Part shown: positions 11,306 through 22,153 of the stretch, piece by piece
How positions within the stretch are numbered: position 1 is the first letter of the stretch
Layout: every line of letters starts with the position of its first letter
Source of the DNA: Tetrapyrgos nigripes
Taxonomy: Eukaryota; Basidiomycota; Agaricomycetes; Agaricales; Campanellaceae
Assembly: GCA_013368315.1 (NCBI GenBank)
Contig: JAACJM010000159.1
Span: forward strand, 1-64,000
Reading direction: 5' to 3'
DNA length: 64,000 nt
Made by a program: the position numbers and the translations under genes
Notes under the pieces: generated by a model
Told to the model about the DNA's origin: nothing
What the model saw: the letters and a program-made list of their open reading frames with translations, nothing else
Database searches by the model: none

Positions 11306-11544
11306 GAATTATTGTCAGTGAGCACTAGTTCACCTTTGCTGCCATCTATTAGTCTCCAATAGATTGCTGTCAGTTCTCTCTTCCTACAGGTTTGTTCACT
11401 GTTGTACTCCTTGTTCTTCACTGTCAAATACCTTTCAAGATCATATCCTTCATATTTGGCAAGGTACGCCTTTGGTACTTCACCGGAACTGCTTATCTTC
11501 ACTTACTTTTGTTTATTTTAGGTTCTCGAAGAGATTGTTCCTGG

Positions 11545-12795
11545 CCCTAGCGAAACAGCTCACATCAGGATTCGGAATAACCGGTTCTGGAGGGTCATGA
11601 ACCATGGTCCATTCAGTGCGTTTGTCTCTCTTCATCTTCCTACCTCAGTCCTTATCTGTACTCTAGATCTCAAAGAGCACGTCTCAACCACCTCCATGTC
11701 AGCTTTGACCATTAGTATCTCCCTAAGTCAAGATCTCTATTACCACGTCAGACCAAATACTGGAGTGTGAATCTTCACGTACGTCTGACTTTTCCCTATT
11801 GGCCAATCCCGAGCTGCTGCTGACAAACCTATCTTCCGACCCATTTCAGGTTGATTGCTTCCCAGTTGATTGGGTATGGAATAGCCAGCGAGTCGTACCT
11901 CTATAACGCTCTTTACTAACCTTACCTGTTGTTGCTTTTGTCTCGCCTGCCAGGGGTAATGCAAGATTTCCTCGTTTACCCCACATTCGCAGTCTATCCA
12001 CAGTTAATGCCTACAGTCCAGTTATTCAACGCTCTCCAGAGGTCAGGATGCCATCATGCAGAAGAAGCGTTTGAGATTCTTCTGGATCCTTTTTATTGAG
12101 ATTTTCGTATGGGAATGGTTTCCTGTAAGTGTATTCAGCGCAATTTTGTTTCTTTTTTTCGCTTCCGAATTGCTGATGGGGTCTATGAATGCAGGAATAC
12201 ATTGCACCGTAAGTTTAAGTTTCTCCAATGTCTGTTTTTGCACTGATTCCTGAATATATGCAACCCAGGACACTGACTGGTATAAGCATATTCTGCGCCT
12301 GGGTGTCTAGGATCTTTGGTATGTACACAAACCTTCCTCCTTTGGCAATTACGCTGATTACATTGTTGTTCAATCCATAGGTGGAACATCCAACAATGAA
12401 GGCTTGGGGATGTTTTCCATCTGCTTTGACTGAGCGTACGTCGGTGCAGGCAGCCGCAATATTGGCACGTTGGTTCGTACTTTTTAGGTCACCGATTTGG
12501 AGTCTGACATAAATGATAGTTCATTCCTTTATCCACCATGCTGTCTCTTTACAGCAGATGTGCCATCTGCATGTATGTTTTCTGGTTTATAGCTCTATAA
12601 ATTAAGCTGAACGAATCGCTACTTCTGTGCTTGCTACCCTGCCAATACTCGGAACGCCCAAAACTTTTCCATTCCTTTCTCAGCTGCTGTATTATCAGAA
12701 CGGTGGGTGTTTGATTTTATCGTATGATTAACCTAAGCATTAATGATATCAACAGGGACTGAGTACGACCAACTTGCCATCTTGAACGAGATGCT
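11545..12795 (+). pseudogene. Oligopeptide transporter (OPT family), decayed
   Basis: Several exon-like pieces in the right order match the conserved part of fungal OPT proton/oligopeptide transporters. They are NHGPFS near 11600, DLKEHVSTTSM near 11670, QDLYYHVRPNTGV near 11735, LIASQLIGYGIA near 11860, FLVYPTFAVYPQLMPTVQLF near 11970, FVWEWFP at 12105, GGTSNNEGLGMFSICFDW near 12380, and FPFLSQLLYYQN joined across an intron (12701-12755) to GTEYDQLAILNE. Introns of about 50-60 nt with GT/AG ends still separate many pieces. Stops and frameshifts occur (for example after NTGV and in the stretch after 12470), and the region coding for the remaining membrane segments is absent. Intact OPT proteins have about 700-900 residues; roughly a third is traceable here. 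Confidence 0.75.
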
Positions 12796-14056
12796 GGACA
12801 GTTGGACTTGTTATGTATACTCGAAAGCCTAGCGTCAAGGACATACTACTGGTACCTATTTTTTTTTGGTTTCTGTCAGAAGGTGATAAATCGGGGCAGA
12901 AAGTAGTCTCTATTCAGAGTAGAAATATGGTATATATACTAAAATAGTAAATCAAATAGAGATAAGAGAAAGCGGAAATCGTCGGGTATCTAGGAGCGTA
13001 TCTAGGAGTCTGAGGACGCACGTGTCATTACTTTCAACAGTTTCAAGAATCAAGGGGCCCGTGACGATGTTGCGAACCTTTACCTTTACCTTTCAACTTC
13101 TTCAGGGTTGCAGCCTGCAGCCTGCAGGGCACTCGTGTAATATGTATGCAGGGTATGCCGCCCTACTAGCTACGTACGTATACATACGGTAGTAGCAATA
13201 CTGCCTAAGTAATAAAAGATATCGATGCCAATGGCTCAACACGCATAAGCCACCAAACCTGCAAACCTGCAAACCTGAGGGAGTCCTGCCAGTGAGGGTG
13301 AATTCTCTGGGAGCGCCCAGTGTCATGTTTTAGTGCTTTGACAGTGATAATGGACATTGAGGCAATGCAGAATGCATCGAGTCGAATAAACTGTAAAAGG
13401 GCATGCCGCATTTCCAACACGTTCCCCACATAAACATAAATCTTGGTATGGTTTTCATGACGACGACGACGTCCGAATAAGCTGGTGGTAAGGGTGAGTT
13501 AAGACGTCGACGTCCACTTGAAGTTTCAGCGCCTTAACATCGAAGGAATGCATCGAGTCGAGTAAAGGGCATTTCCAACCCCTCCGCTTCCAACACGTTC
13601 CCCACATAGGTCACGGTATTCCTGACGACGTTCGAATAAGTTGACGATATTATGGATATATATAGACTGACATGGACATTGACATGGGCGTATCAGTGTC
13701 AATGTCAGTAGATCTTAGCATATCCATATCCATATGTGTATGTATATGCGTATAGCCACGAACTTGAGGATTTGCCATCGCAGACGTAGTGACCTACCAG
13801 TGGCACAGTGCACCCCTGAAGTAATATAAAGCTTCACCCCTTGATTCGATTCTCGAAACAAAACTAACAAACCTATTGAGCAATAATTATAATGAGTATG
13901 TATCTATATCCTTGACTCTGGCTGTTTTGAGTATGAGTATGTGGCACAAGCAAGGCACAAGTCATATCCAGATTCTCCAACTCTAATTTCCAAGTCTTGG
14001 TATCATACTTAAAGCTTAAGAACCATATGTTCGACGGTACGGGATCCAGACAGTAC
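12796..14056. repeat. Gene-free interval with a diverged local duplication
   Basis: No gene was found. A block around 13375-13480 (CATCGAGTCGAATAAAC, AACACGTTCCCCACAT, GACGACG, CGAATAAGCTGG) recurs in altered form at 13551-13645. Short simple stretches such as TATATGGATATATATAGACT follow near 13655. Confidence 0.45.
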
Positions 14057-16012
14057 AGGTCAAAGGCAAAAGCAGGGATGATGAGAGATTGAGAGTCGAG
14101 ATCAAAGGTTAAAACGAGTTCACGTAGAGTATATATATTATTTCAAAGCTGAACCTAGGAACGGTTGATAGTTGGTTGAAAAATAGTATGATACTATTGA
14201 TCGGTAAGTACACTGTACGGGATACGGGGCTATGTTCCTCAGTGCCATGACGAATTAATTAAGCTCAAGTAGGCGCCACTGGTGACACTGAGCACTGAAA
14301 ATCCTGCCAAGTACATACATAGTGGACTCGGAAGACAGTCGGACTGGTGGGCAGGCGATCCAGAGAAGTGGTAAGTACTATAATCCATCCATAAATAGTA
14401 CTAGCATTACCTTTTCTGTCTTCCTGTAAGTGTAAGTACTTAATATGTATCAATCCTGTACTTATATTCGAATTTCGGAATCAGTCATAGACTCGTAACG
14501 GTCGAGTTCCTGGTTAGGAGTTGGATAAACCAGTAATCAGTAACCAGTAGGAACTTGGGCAATTGACGGTCCGATTGGAATTTGGAGGACATGTACAGAC
14601 TACAGTGACAGACAGTGCCAGTGTCGTGGCACGACTCGCAACTAACGCTCTTCCGTAAGTATTAAGTAAATTATACATGGTCCCATAATCCATTCCTTCA
14701 AGTAACAAGTTAAGAAGTTTGGCACTTGCAACCTTGAACGGATTGTCAATGGACCTACACCAGAATCCAGTGACTAGGCACCTGAGTCCTTTCATTTTCA
14801 TTTTCAGGATCATGATCTGAGCACGCCCACATTATAAGTAGTTCAAGAGAGTTTGGAATCCAGAACGTTCAGGCAGATGCCCTGGACTCCCGAGGGCATT
14901 ATTAGTGGTATTGGCACGAGAGGATGAGTCACGAGTCACGAAATTCATTCCTTACTTTACCTCTTAGACAAACAACTCTTACGCGGTCATGGTGAGGATA
15001 TGATGATCATGACTCGAATGTTGATTCCCTCCTTTATACGGACGATGTATGTATAGGGCCGTATGTACGGTTATAAGATACAGTCATTGAAGACTAGTAC
15101 TCAAAGGCCAAAGCAGGAATGATGAGAGATTGAGAGTCGAGACCAAAGGTTAAAACGAGTTACATGATATACTCTACGGGGTCTCATATATAAATATCTA
15201 GGAACGGTTGATATGTAGTATGATACTAGTATTGATCGGTAAGTACCCGTTACGGCCCTACGGGATATGAGATACGAGGCTGTGTTGTGTTCCTCAGAGC
15301 CATTAAGGAACTAAACTACGTTAGACTAGGGACGGGGATAGTATGTATGTAAGCAAACACGGCACCGGTGGCACCGCCGACAATGCGCGCGCGGACGTCG
15401 TGCCACCCAGTAATAACACGTGTATATGCGCGATGTTGGCAGGTGACGCTGTCACTGGCGAGTGCTGAAAGTCTGAAAATCTTAAGTACTAGTGGAAGAC
15501 AGGTCCGGCGGTCCAGGGAATGTACATCCATAAATAGTACTAGTACTAGCCATTTGCCTTTTCTGTATTCAGTGTCAGGTCAAGGTCAAGTTCCTGGTTA
15601 GGAGGTCATGCACAGTGGCAGACAGCATGGCCGGCTATATTAATATGTTATATGCCCAATACCTGCCAGTGTTGCTCGCAACTAACGCTCTTCCGTATTA
15701 AGTAAGTTGTACTTACATTCCTTTGGAACCTCAATTCTATGTACACGGTCACCTTCATTTCATGATCTGAGCACGCCCACAGTCTACAGATTTGAGAGAG
15801 TCCAGAGTTGAGAGTTGAGAGTTCAGACGCCCATTCAGACGCCCATTCAGTGCTCACTCTCATTAATGGCATTACCACGAGAGGACGAGACACGGCATTC
15901 ATCCCTCCTACCTCTTTATACCCAACTCTTGTTTACACGGTGACGTGCGTTGGATGAGCATGGTGATCATGACTCGAATGTTGATTCCTTTCTTTACACG
16001 GACGATGTACTT
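14057..16012. repeat. Diverged direct duplication of about 1 kb, two copies
   Basis: The unit starting near 14057 (CAAAGGCAAAAGCAGGGATG, then GAGAGATTGAGAGTCGAG) recurs near 15100 with an offset of about 1,043 bp. The shared order continues: TAGGAACGGTTGATA, GATCGGTAAGTAC, CATAAATAGTACTAG, TTTCTGTnTTC, AACTAACGCTCTTCCGTA, CATGATCTGAGCACGCCCAC, and finally GAATGTTGATTCC with CACGGACGATGTA near 15016 and 15976. Copies differ by many substitutions and small indels, so the duplication is old. No ORF is conserved between the copies, so the unit is not coding. Confidence 0.7.
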
Positions 16013-17040
16013 ATATCAGAGCCTCGGATACCAGGCCGAATCCCGATGGACTTTTTATTCATTTATGTATGTATGACAGATCATCGATCAGCGCCCGCCG
16101 CCGGCGCTCTTCGACTTTTATCTCTTTGTGTACTACATATGTAGTAGTGATTAGCGATTAATATATGGGTGTCTGTAGTCATTTAATTTACCGACCAGGA
16201 TCTCGGACCTCGGGTGAGGGCGGGCGGACATGATGAGGTGTCGTATATAAGTACATCACCGTACACCATACACCATCTTTAAGTTTATAGAACCTCATGA
16301 TTATTGACAGTGTACTACGGGTTGACTATGGGAAGACAGTACTTCAAGTCATACGGGAAACCATCGGTCGGACCATCACCATCACTGTCAATGGTCACTA
16401 GCACGAGGAAGACGTCGCGACGCGTACTTTTTGTCCTACGCTCATGAGAATCAGGCTAAGTTGCCGCTTGACTTTCAAGTGATTGATGTGAAATGACCCT
16501 TCTTCTCAGTGTTTCTGTCAAAAAGTCGGGAAAAGCCTCAGGTGACTCTATCTATCCACCGAGGTATCGTATCTGATTCTCTGAAGACCTGACCGTCTCC
16601 CGTTCTCATATAACTATTCCCGGGTCTCCCGCCAATCCTGTGCTGTTTCTTACCAATGTATTCGCGGTCAATTTTAGACTTTTAGCGAAAGCACTGTGTT
16701 TGACGACGTACAACGAGGTAAAGATTCGGGTATTGGAGGAGTCTACTAGAAAGTTGATGTGTAGGAATTCGGCTGAGATGAGACACACTTGAGATGAGGT
16801 CAAGTGACAAGACGGGCACGTGGCTATTGCCTCGTTGATTTGATCCTGCATGGTTGGTTGGCACAACGCCGCTTTGACCAAATGGATTTGGGGTCGGTGG
16901 AAAGGCACATTACATCCCAAACGCTGGGCACGACAGCAATACATATTCCACACACGTCGCTTCCCTGACGACCCTCGATGTTCCATAAAAGGTCAGACTC
17001 TTAACCCGTGTTCCTAGTCTCTCCTCTCCTCTCCTTTCCC
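16013..17040. other. Gene-free interval upstream of the GMC gene
   Basis: No convincing gene was found. A 126-codon minus ORF at 16606-16986 lacks any domain or intron support and faces away from the GMC gene; I leave it out. The last 70 bases before 17040 are CT-rich (CTCTCCTCTCCTCTCC), as often seen in fungal promoters. Confidence 0.4.
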
Positions 17041-17041
17041 T

Positions 17042-17049
17042 CTTTAAAA
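17042..17049 (+). promoter_or_regulatory. TATA-like element of the GMC oxidase gene
   Basis: CTTTAAAA lies about 55-60 bp upstream of the ATG at 17102, directly after a CT-rich tract at 17020-17041. This is a reasonable fungal core promoter position, but transcription start data would be needed. Confidence 0.35.
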
Positions 17050-17101
17050 GTCTGGTCCAGTGTACAGTGTACACTCCTCCTTCCTTCGTTCCATTTCCAC
17101 C

Positions 17102-19873
17102 ATGAAGCACTTCTCAGCGTTGACTCTCGTCAGCGTGCTTTCCTTCGCCTCTATTCCCTCGTACGCTGCTCTGTTTACCGACCCTGCCGACCTCCCTTCT
17201 ACGAACTATGATTTCATTGTTATCGGAGGTGCGTTTAACCAAGCCATGTAGTGGTTACTTACATCCTCATGTTTGTGTCCCCAGCTGGAACCGCCGGTAG
17301 CGTCGTTGCAAGTCGTCTCAGCGAAGACCTTACGAAAAAGGTCTTGGTGATTGAAGCTGGTGTTGAGTGAGTTGGGTCATCCTCTTCTCCATGCCTTTCT
17401 TATAATCCCTTTTTTCTAGTGACACCGGTAACCTCAATGTTGAAGTTCCCTTCTTCGCTCCTCTCGCTCTTGGAACCGCCGTCGACTGGAACTACACTAC
17501 CGTTGCTCAGCCAGGTCTTAACGGGCGTTCTATCACTGTCCCTAGGGGCTATGTCTTGGGAGGGAGTAGTGCTATAAGTGAGTACCTGCCACTACTGGTT
17601 GGTTGGTTGTATCCTGATGCGTCTTCTCTATCACAGACTTCCTTGGTTGGACACTTGGTTCTCAAGACTACTACAACAAACTCGCTTCTATAACCGGCGA
17701 TTCGGGATGGGGTTGGGCTTCTATGCAAGGGTTCTTCAAGAGGGTGCGTTGCGTTATTCTTGAACTTTTACTTATCTAACACTGACCCGTCTTCTTGTTT
17801 TCCCCAGGTCTCAACCCTCGTCCCCCCAACCGACAACCCCACCATCACCCCCGACGAAATCCCCACCTCAAACGGGAACGGCCCCCTCCACGTCAACCTC
17901 CCCAACGTTGACCTCGAACCCGACCAACGCGTCTTCGCCAGCGCTAAATCCTTCCAATCCTCCTCCGACTCCAACCTCAAACGTTTCAAATACACTACTG
18001 ATCAAAACAACGGGAACGCTATCGGTTTCGGATACAATCAAGTTAATGCTGGAGGTGGGTCAAGGACGACTAGTGCAACCGCGTATTTGCATCCTGCGTT
18101 AAATAGTAGGAATAATATTGATGTGGTTATTAATACGAGGGTGACGAGGTTGGTGAAGAGTGGGGATGCGGGTTCGGTGCCGGTGTTTAAGAGTGTGGAG
18201 GTTGCGACTAGTAAAGGAGGTGGGTGGTAATCTAAAGCTTTGCGAGGGTGGACACTGACGTGCATTGCGTGGCGTTCCAGGTGCCAAAACCACCTTTACG
18301 GCTTCTAAAGAAGTCATCCTTAGTGCAGGAACTATCGGTGCGTACATAACTATACTGTTTTTTCTCGTCTTTCCTGACACCACACATCCCCAACACAGGT
18401 ACTGCTCAAATCCTCCTCCTCTCCGGTATAGGTCCCCAAGCAGATTTGGGGAGTAAGACAATCGTGAATGCTCCTCAAGTTGGTGAGTTTCCTCGTTTTT
18501 CTTTTCGTTCTTTGTCGTTCTCGGCCGAGGACGAAACCAAGACTCTTTCAGGAGGCTAAGGCTGAGAGGCTATGCCTAAGGTCCAAGGCCTACATACCCG
18601 TGGCGTCCCCCTAATCCTTTCTGTCGTCTGCTGTCGCTAGAGATCATTAGCTAACTAACTCTCCCCAGGCAAAAACGTTCGAGACCACCCCCTCCTCTCC
18701 CTGTTCTGGTCCGTCAACTCCAACCGTACCTACGACGACTTCCTCCGAGATTCTTCTCTCCAAAACACTGCTCTTAATGAATGGTTTGCTACCAAGGGAG
18801 GGATATTTAGTGCGAGTCCTGTTAATGTGTTGGGTGAGTATATTCCCGTCTTTTTCCCGAACTGATATGAGTACTTATGACGTGCTGACACCCACCTTTT
18901 TTCTTTTCTTTCCTTTTCTTAGGCTTCATGCGTCTCCCCCAAACCTTCTTTACCCCCGCCCGTCCTGACCCAGCCTCTGGTCCCAACGCCCCCAACACTG
19001 AACTCATCTTTGTAGATGGATTCGTTCCTTCGGACACGAACCCCCTACCTGCTACGGGGCATTTTATGAGTATTATATGTGTGCTTCTTAGTCCTACTAG
19101 TGGTGCGTTACCCGTTCGTCAAGTCCCTTTCTGATACTGATACTGACATTGTTTTTGTTTTTGTTTTATTTTCTCCTACATAGTCGGCAGCATCAAAATC
19201 TCCTCCAACACCGATATATTCACTCAACCCCTCATCGACTACAACGTCCTCGGTACAGATTTCGACACTCAGGCGATGGTTCAGGCTATGAAAGATGCTC
19301 AGACGTATGTGGGGACGAGTGTTGGGGGGGTTAATCAATTCACCAAAGATGGATACCTTCAAGATCCTTTTGGTTCTTTCGCCCCTGCTGCATCTGGTTC
19401 GGATGCTGATAAGATTGCGTTTATGAGAGCTCATGCTGATACAATTCATCACCCTGTTGGATCTGCGAGGATGGGTTCTGCTGCGTCGGGTGGGTCGGAT
19501 GGGGTTGTGGATAGTAGGTTGAGAGTGAAGGGGGTGAGTGGGTTGAGGATTGTTGATGCTAGTGTTTTGGTAAGTTGGATTTTTTTCTTCCTTATTCCTT
19601 CTTGACTTTTTGGCTTTTTGGCTTTTGATTCACCTCGCTAACGAATACTCGACGTTGCAGCCCATCATCCCAGAAGCTCACACTCAAGCTGCTGTATACA
19701 CCGTTGCGGAACGCGCTTCTGATTTGATCAAGCAGGATAATGGAATGTCTAGTGGGTCTACTACCAACTCTCATGCGTCTGCGCCTCCTGCTCACTCGCC
19801 TCCTCCCCCGCCTCCTCCACATTTGGGAAATCAGCATAATGGACCTAATCCTAATGGACATGGGCATCATTAA
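17102..19873 (+). CDS. Secreted GMC flavo-oxidoreductase, aryl-alcohol-oxidase-like
   Basis: Eleven exons can be joined in frame (17102-17228, 17285-17366, 17420-17577, 17637-17743, 17808-18219, 18281-18337, 18399-18482, 18669-18833, 18923-19102, 19184-19569, 19661-19873) to give 656 residues. A signal peptide spans about residues 1-22. GAGTAG at 42-47 is the FAD-binding Rossmann motif, followed by the VLVIEAG strand. GGSSAINFLGW is the GMC signature, and SAGTIGTAQILLLSGIG is the second GMC signature. The C-terminal active site has HHPVGSARMG (His547) and PEAHTQ (His593), the His pair of aryl-alcohol oxidases. Such enzymes oxidise benzylic and polyunsaturated alcohols extracellularly and supply H2O2 for lignocellulose attack. 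An unusual Pro/His/Asn-rich tail of about 40 residues extends past the usual end. No stop or frameshift is present. It could instead act as a dehydrogenase on other alcohols. Confidence 0.92.
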
Positions 19874-20469
19874 GGATTTGATGTTTGAGGGTGTTAATGA
19901 TTGGGGGTGTTAATGAAGGTTAATCGTAATCGTAGTCGGTGAAGGAGTCGGGACTCGTTATTCCCCTGGAACGATATATGCTTAATCTAAGACTCGTCTA
20001 TTCTGACTTTGACTTCTAAAAAATTTTATTACTTCTCCTGCCTTACGCTTGCTCTCGTTACATAGTTTGTTTGGCTTTCGCTTTCGCTTTGACTTTCGCT
20101 TTCGTCTTTCTCTCTTCTCTTTTACTCGTAATGAGTCTAAGACTTTAGGTTACCCCTATGTTACTATGTATGAGTACCCATCCTTCCTTTTTCATCCTTC
20201 CTTTATGTAAAATTGGGTACTCTGTAATACTTATACTTACTTATGTCTTATCTCGTCGCTCGTTTGATTTATCTGTAGTACTGTACTGTATTGTACTGTA
20301 CATGACTAGCACTATGACCATTGGTTACTGCTGTTGGTTACTGCTACTATTGGGTTTAGGTTTTGGATTTTGGGTTGATAACTAACGTTGATACATCACT
20401 AAAATAACAGGTTTATAGCCCGTATAGATGTATAGTAGGTATAGATGCTTCAGATTTCTATACAACTTT
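19874..20469. other. 3' flank of the GMC gene, no other gene
   Basis: AT- and TTCGCTTTCGC-type simple sequence is present. No ORF with support was seen. The transcript end of the GMC gene must lie here, but no clear polyadenylation signal could be chosen. Confidence 0.35.
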
Positions 20470-21366
20470 CCTTAAGCGAGATGTGACCCATCATGTATCC
20501 CCGACTCCGCACCGAAGGGACAGGAGGAGGGACGTGTCCCACCGATCGATCAACAAATTCGGGTTCTGAAATTTTAAACGGCGATTCCCGCATGAGGTCA
20601 TTGTTTTCAGCGTTCCATTGCCTTCTACGCTTTACCACCATGACTCTCTCGCAATGCCTCAGTCTTGCTGCCAGCGCGTGCCCATTATTCCTTGCTCAAC
20701 GTTGTCAGAGCTCTTGCAACTTTTGTCTGCTATCGACCTATTGCATCTCCACCAGCGTGTAGTAGACCATACAGCTCCGAACAAACAATCTAAAATATTG
20801 AGAGCTCGTTTCAAAGCCGATGTTATTGCCGAGAATTTTGTCTACAGCTTTCTTGTTTGCTCACGAATATGAAGCAAAGTGTCAAGTAATGGACCGCGCT
20901 TTCGGTGAGGGCTTTTGTCGTCTGTTCGGTGAAAAGGTTTTATATTCAATGGTTCAGTCTGGGTGCTGTCAGAACCGATCAATTCATTCCGACTCCGGAT
21001 GTAACCAACAATCATCACAAATCCTAATTTTTGATCCCATTGATTTGTATCGACCGCAGTTTTTGGAGGAATGAGATTGGTGGCCTGAGTTTGAAGACAT
21101 GGAGAGTAATGGTCCTATACTGCGGAGTGTTAATTGGTCAATTGCGTGGGCTGCTTTATGGTGCATGAGTGGAAATGTTTTTGGAGCTACGCTGCTAGTA
21201 GTGAGTACTAGTACTGTCAGGGTCCAGGGAACTTGCATATACGTCTGACCCAGTTTAACACCGTGACCGAATGACTTGATTTTCGAACCTCAACTTGATG
21301 AACTGCTGCTGAGTTCAATTGGGCTTACAACAGAGTCGGGGACTGGCGCACAAGTTGCGCCGCTAA
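20470..21366 (+). pseudogene. Helitron-derived fragment A (N-terminal piece plus terminal hairpin)
   Basis: The leader GGACGTGTCCCACCGATCGAT, the following TTTAAACGG and GAGGTCATT stretches, and broken coding pieces (LSELLQLLSAIDLLHLHQRV, then HEYEAKCQVMDRAFGEGFCR, then DPIDLYRPQFLEE) parallel the longer copy at 22040-24394 (LSDLLQRLSVVNLLHIHQRI, HEYHAKYCLMERELGEGFCR, FDPPDLYCPHFLEE). The coding part is frameshifted and heavily deleted between them. The fragment ends in AGTCGGGGACTGGCGCA...TGCGCC, the same end motif as the other copy, so it looks like an internally deleted non-autonomous Helitron copy. Confidence 0.6.
21345..21366 (+). repeat. Helitron-like 3' terminal hairpin followed by CTAA
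   Basis: GGCGCA at 21345-21350 pairs with TGCGCC at 21356-21361 around a 5-nt loop; one base later comes CTAA. A GC-rich hairpin just before CTRR is the usual Helitron 3' end. The related copy near 24365-24390 (GGCACATGAAATGCGCCG) has the hairpin with one mismatch but no CTRR directly after it, so the exact end is uncertain. Confidence 0.5.
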
Positions 21367-21510
21367 GAATTCCAGCGAGTGGAGCTGCCGGTCCTGCTGA
21401 GGGGGGTTTAAAATTTGAAACGGAGATTTCCGGGTGAGGTCATTTTGTTTCCAACGCGTTCCATCGGCTTCTTCAGGGTCGAGAGACTCTGACCGGGAGG
21501 AGAGGGACTA

Positions 21511-22036
21511 AGGCTCCAACCAATTCCAATTAATTACTGATTTAATTGGTTTTATCCAATTAAAATTACAATTAGATTATGGTAAACCCAGTAATGGGTA
21601 ATTAATTGGTAGTAATCAGTAATTAATTAGTTTCAGGTTAGAGTAGCAGAAGGCTCAGCCAAGTGCCTCAAGTCTACTTCATACTGACTTGTAGTCATCT
21701 AATAATACCACAATTTACTCTTCACACTGCAGGATTGACCATACAAAGGCCAAACCTCATCATAACTACTAACCTACACATGATAAAGACATGACAAATA
21801 GAAATTAGTCATCACAAGGTAGACCATAGATGTACAATCACTGTACATTGACTTGAAACCACAAATGACATGGATAATGGCACTTTAGGACCACCAGAAC
21901 AACCTCCTGTGGCATGCCATTGTAGTGAATTGGGAAACTAATTAATTACTCATTATAATTGATTACTAATATATTAATTACCAATTCCAATTAATTACTG
22001 GATTTTGAGTAATCGTAATGTAATTGGTTGGAGCCT
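21511..22036. mobile_element. AT-rich MITE, 526 bp, TA target duplication
   Basis: Termini AGGCTCCAACCAATT and its reverse complement AATTGGTTGGAGCCT define 21511-22036. TA flanks both sides (21509-21510, 22037-22038). The interior is dominated by AATTAATTACTG-type sequence with several internal inverted copies near each end. It interrupts a Helitron-derived leader: the sequence before it (21385-21508) resembles the leaders of copies A and B, and GGGACATGTCCCACC follows directly. No coding capacity is present. Confidence 0.75.
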
Positions 22037-22153
22037 TAAGAGGGACATGTCCCACCAATCGATCAGCCGGTCCTGGCCAGGGGGGTTTAATAATTTAAAT
22101 TTGAAACTGGTTCCTTCTACGTCGTTCGAAATCTTTCTGTATCGTTTACTGCC

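Noticed and set aside
16606..16986. Minus ORF of 126 codons upstream of the GMC gene
   Set aside because: No recognised domain, no intron support, and it overlaps other short frames. The call would rest on length alone.
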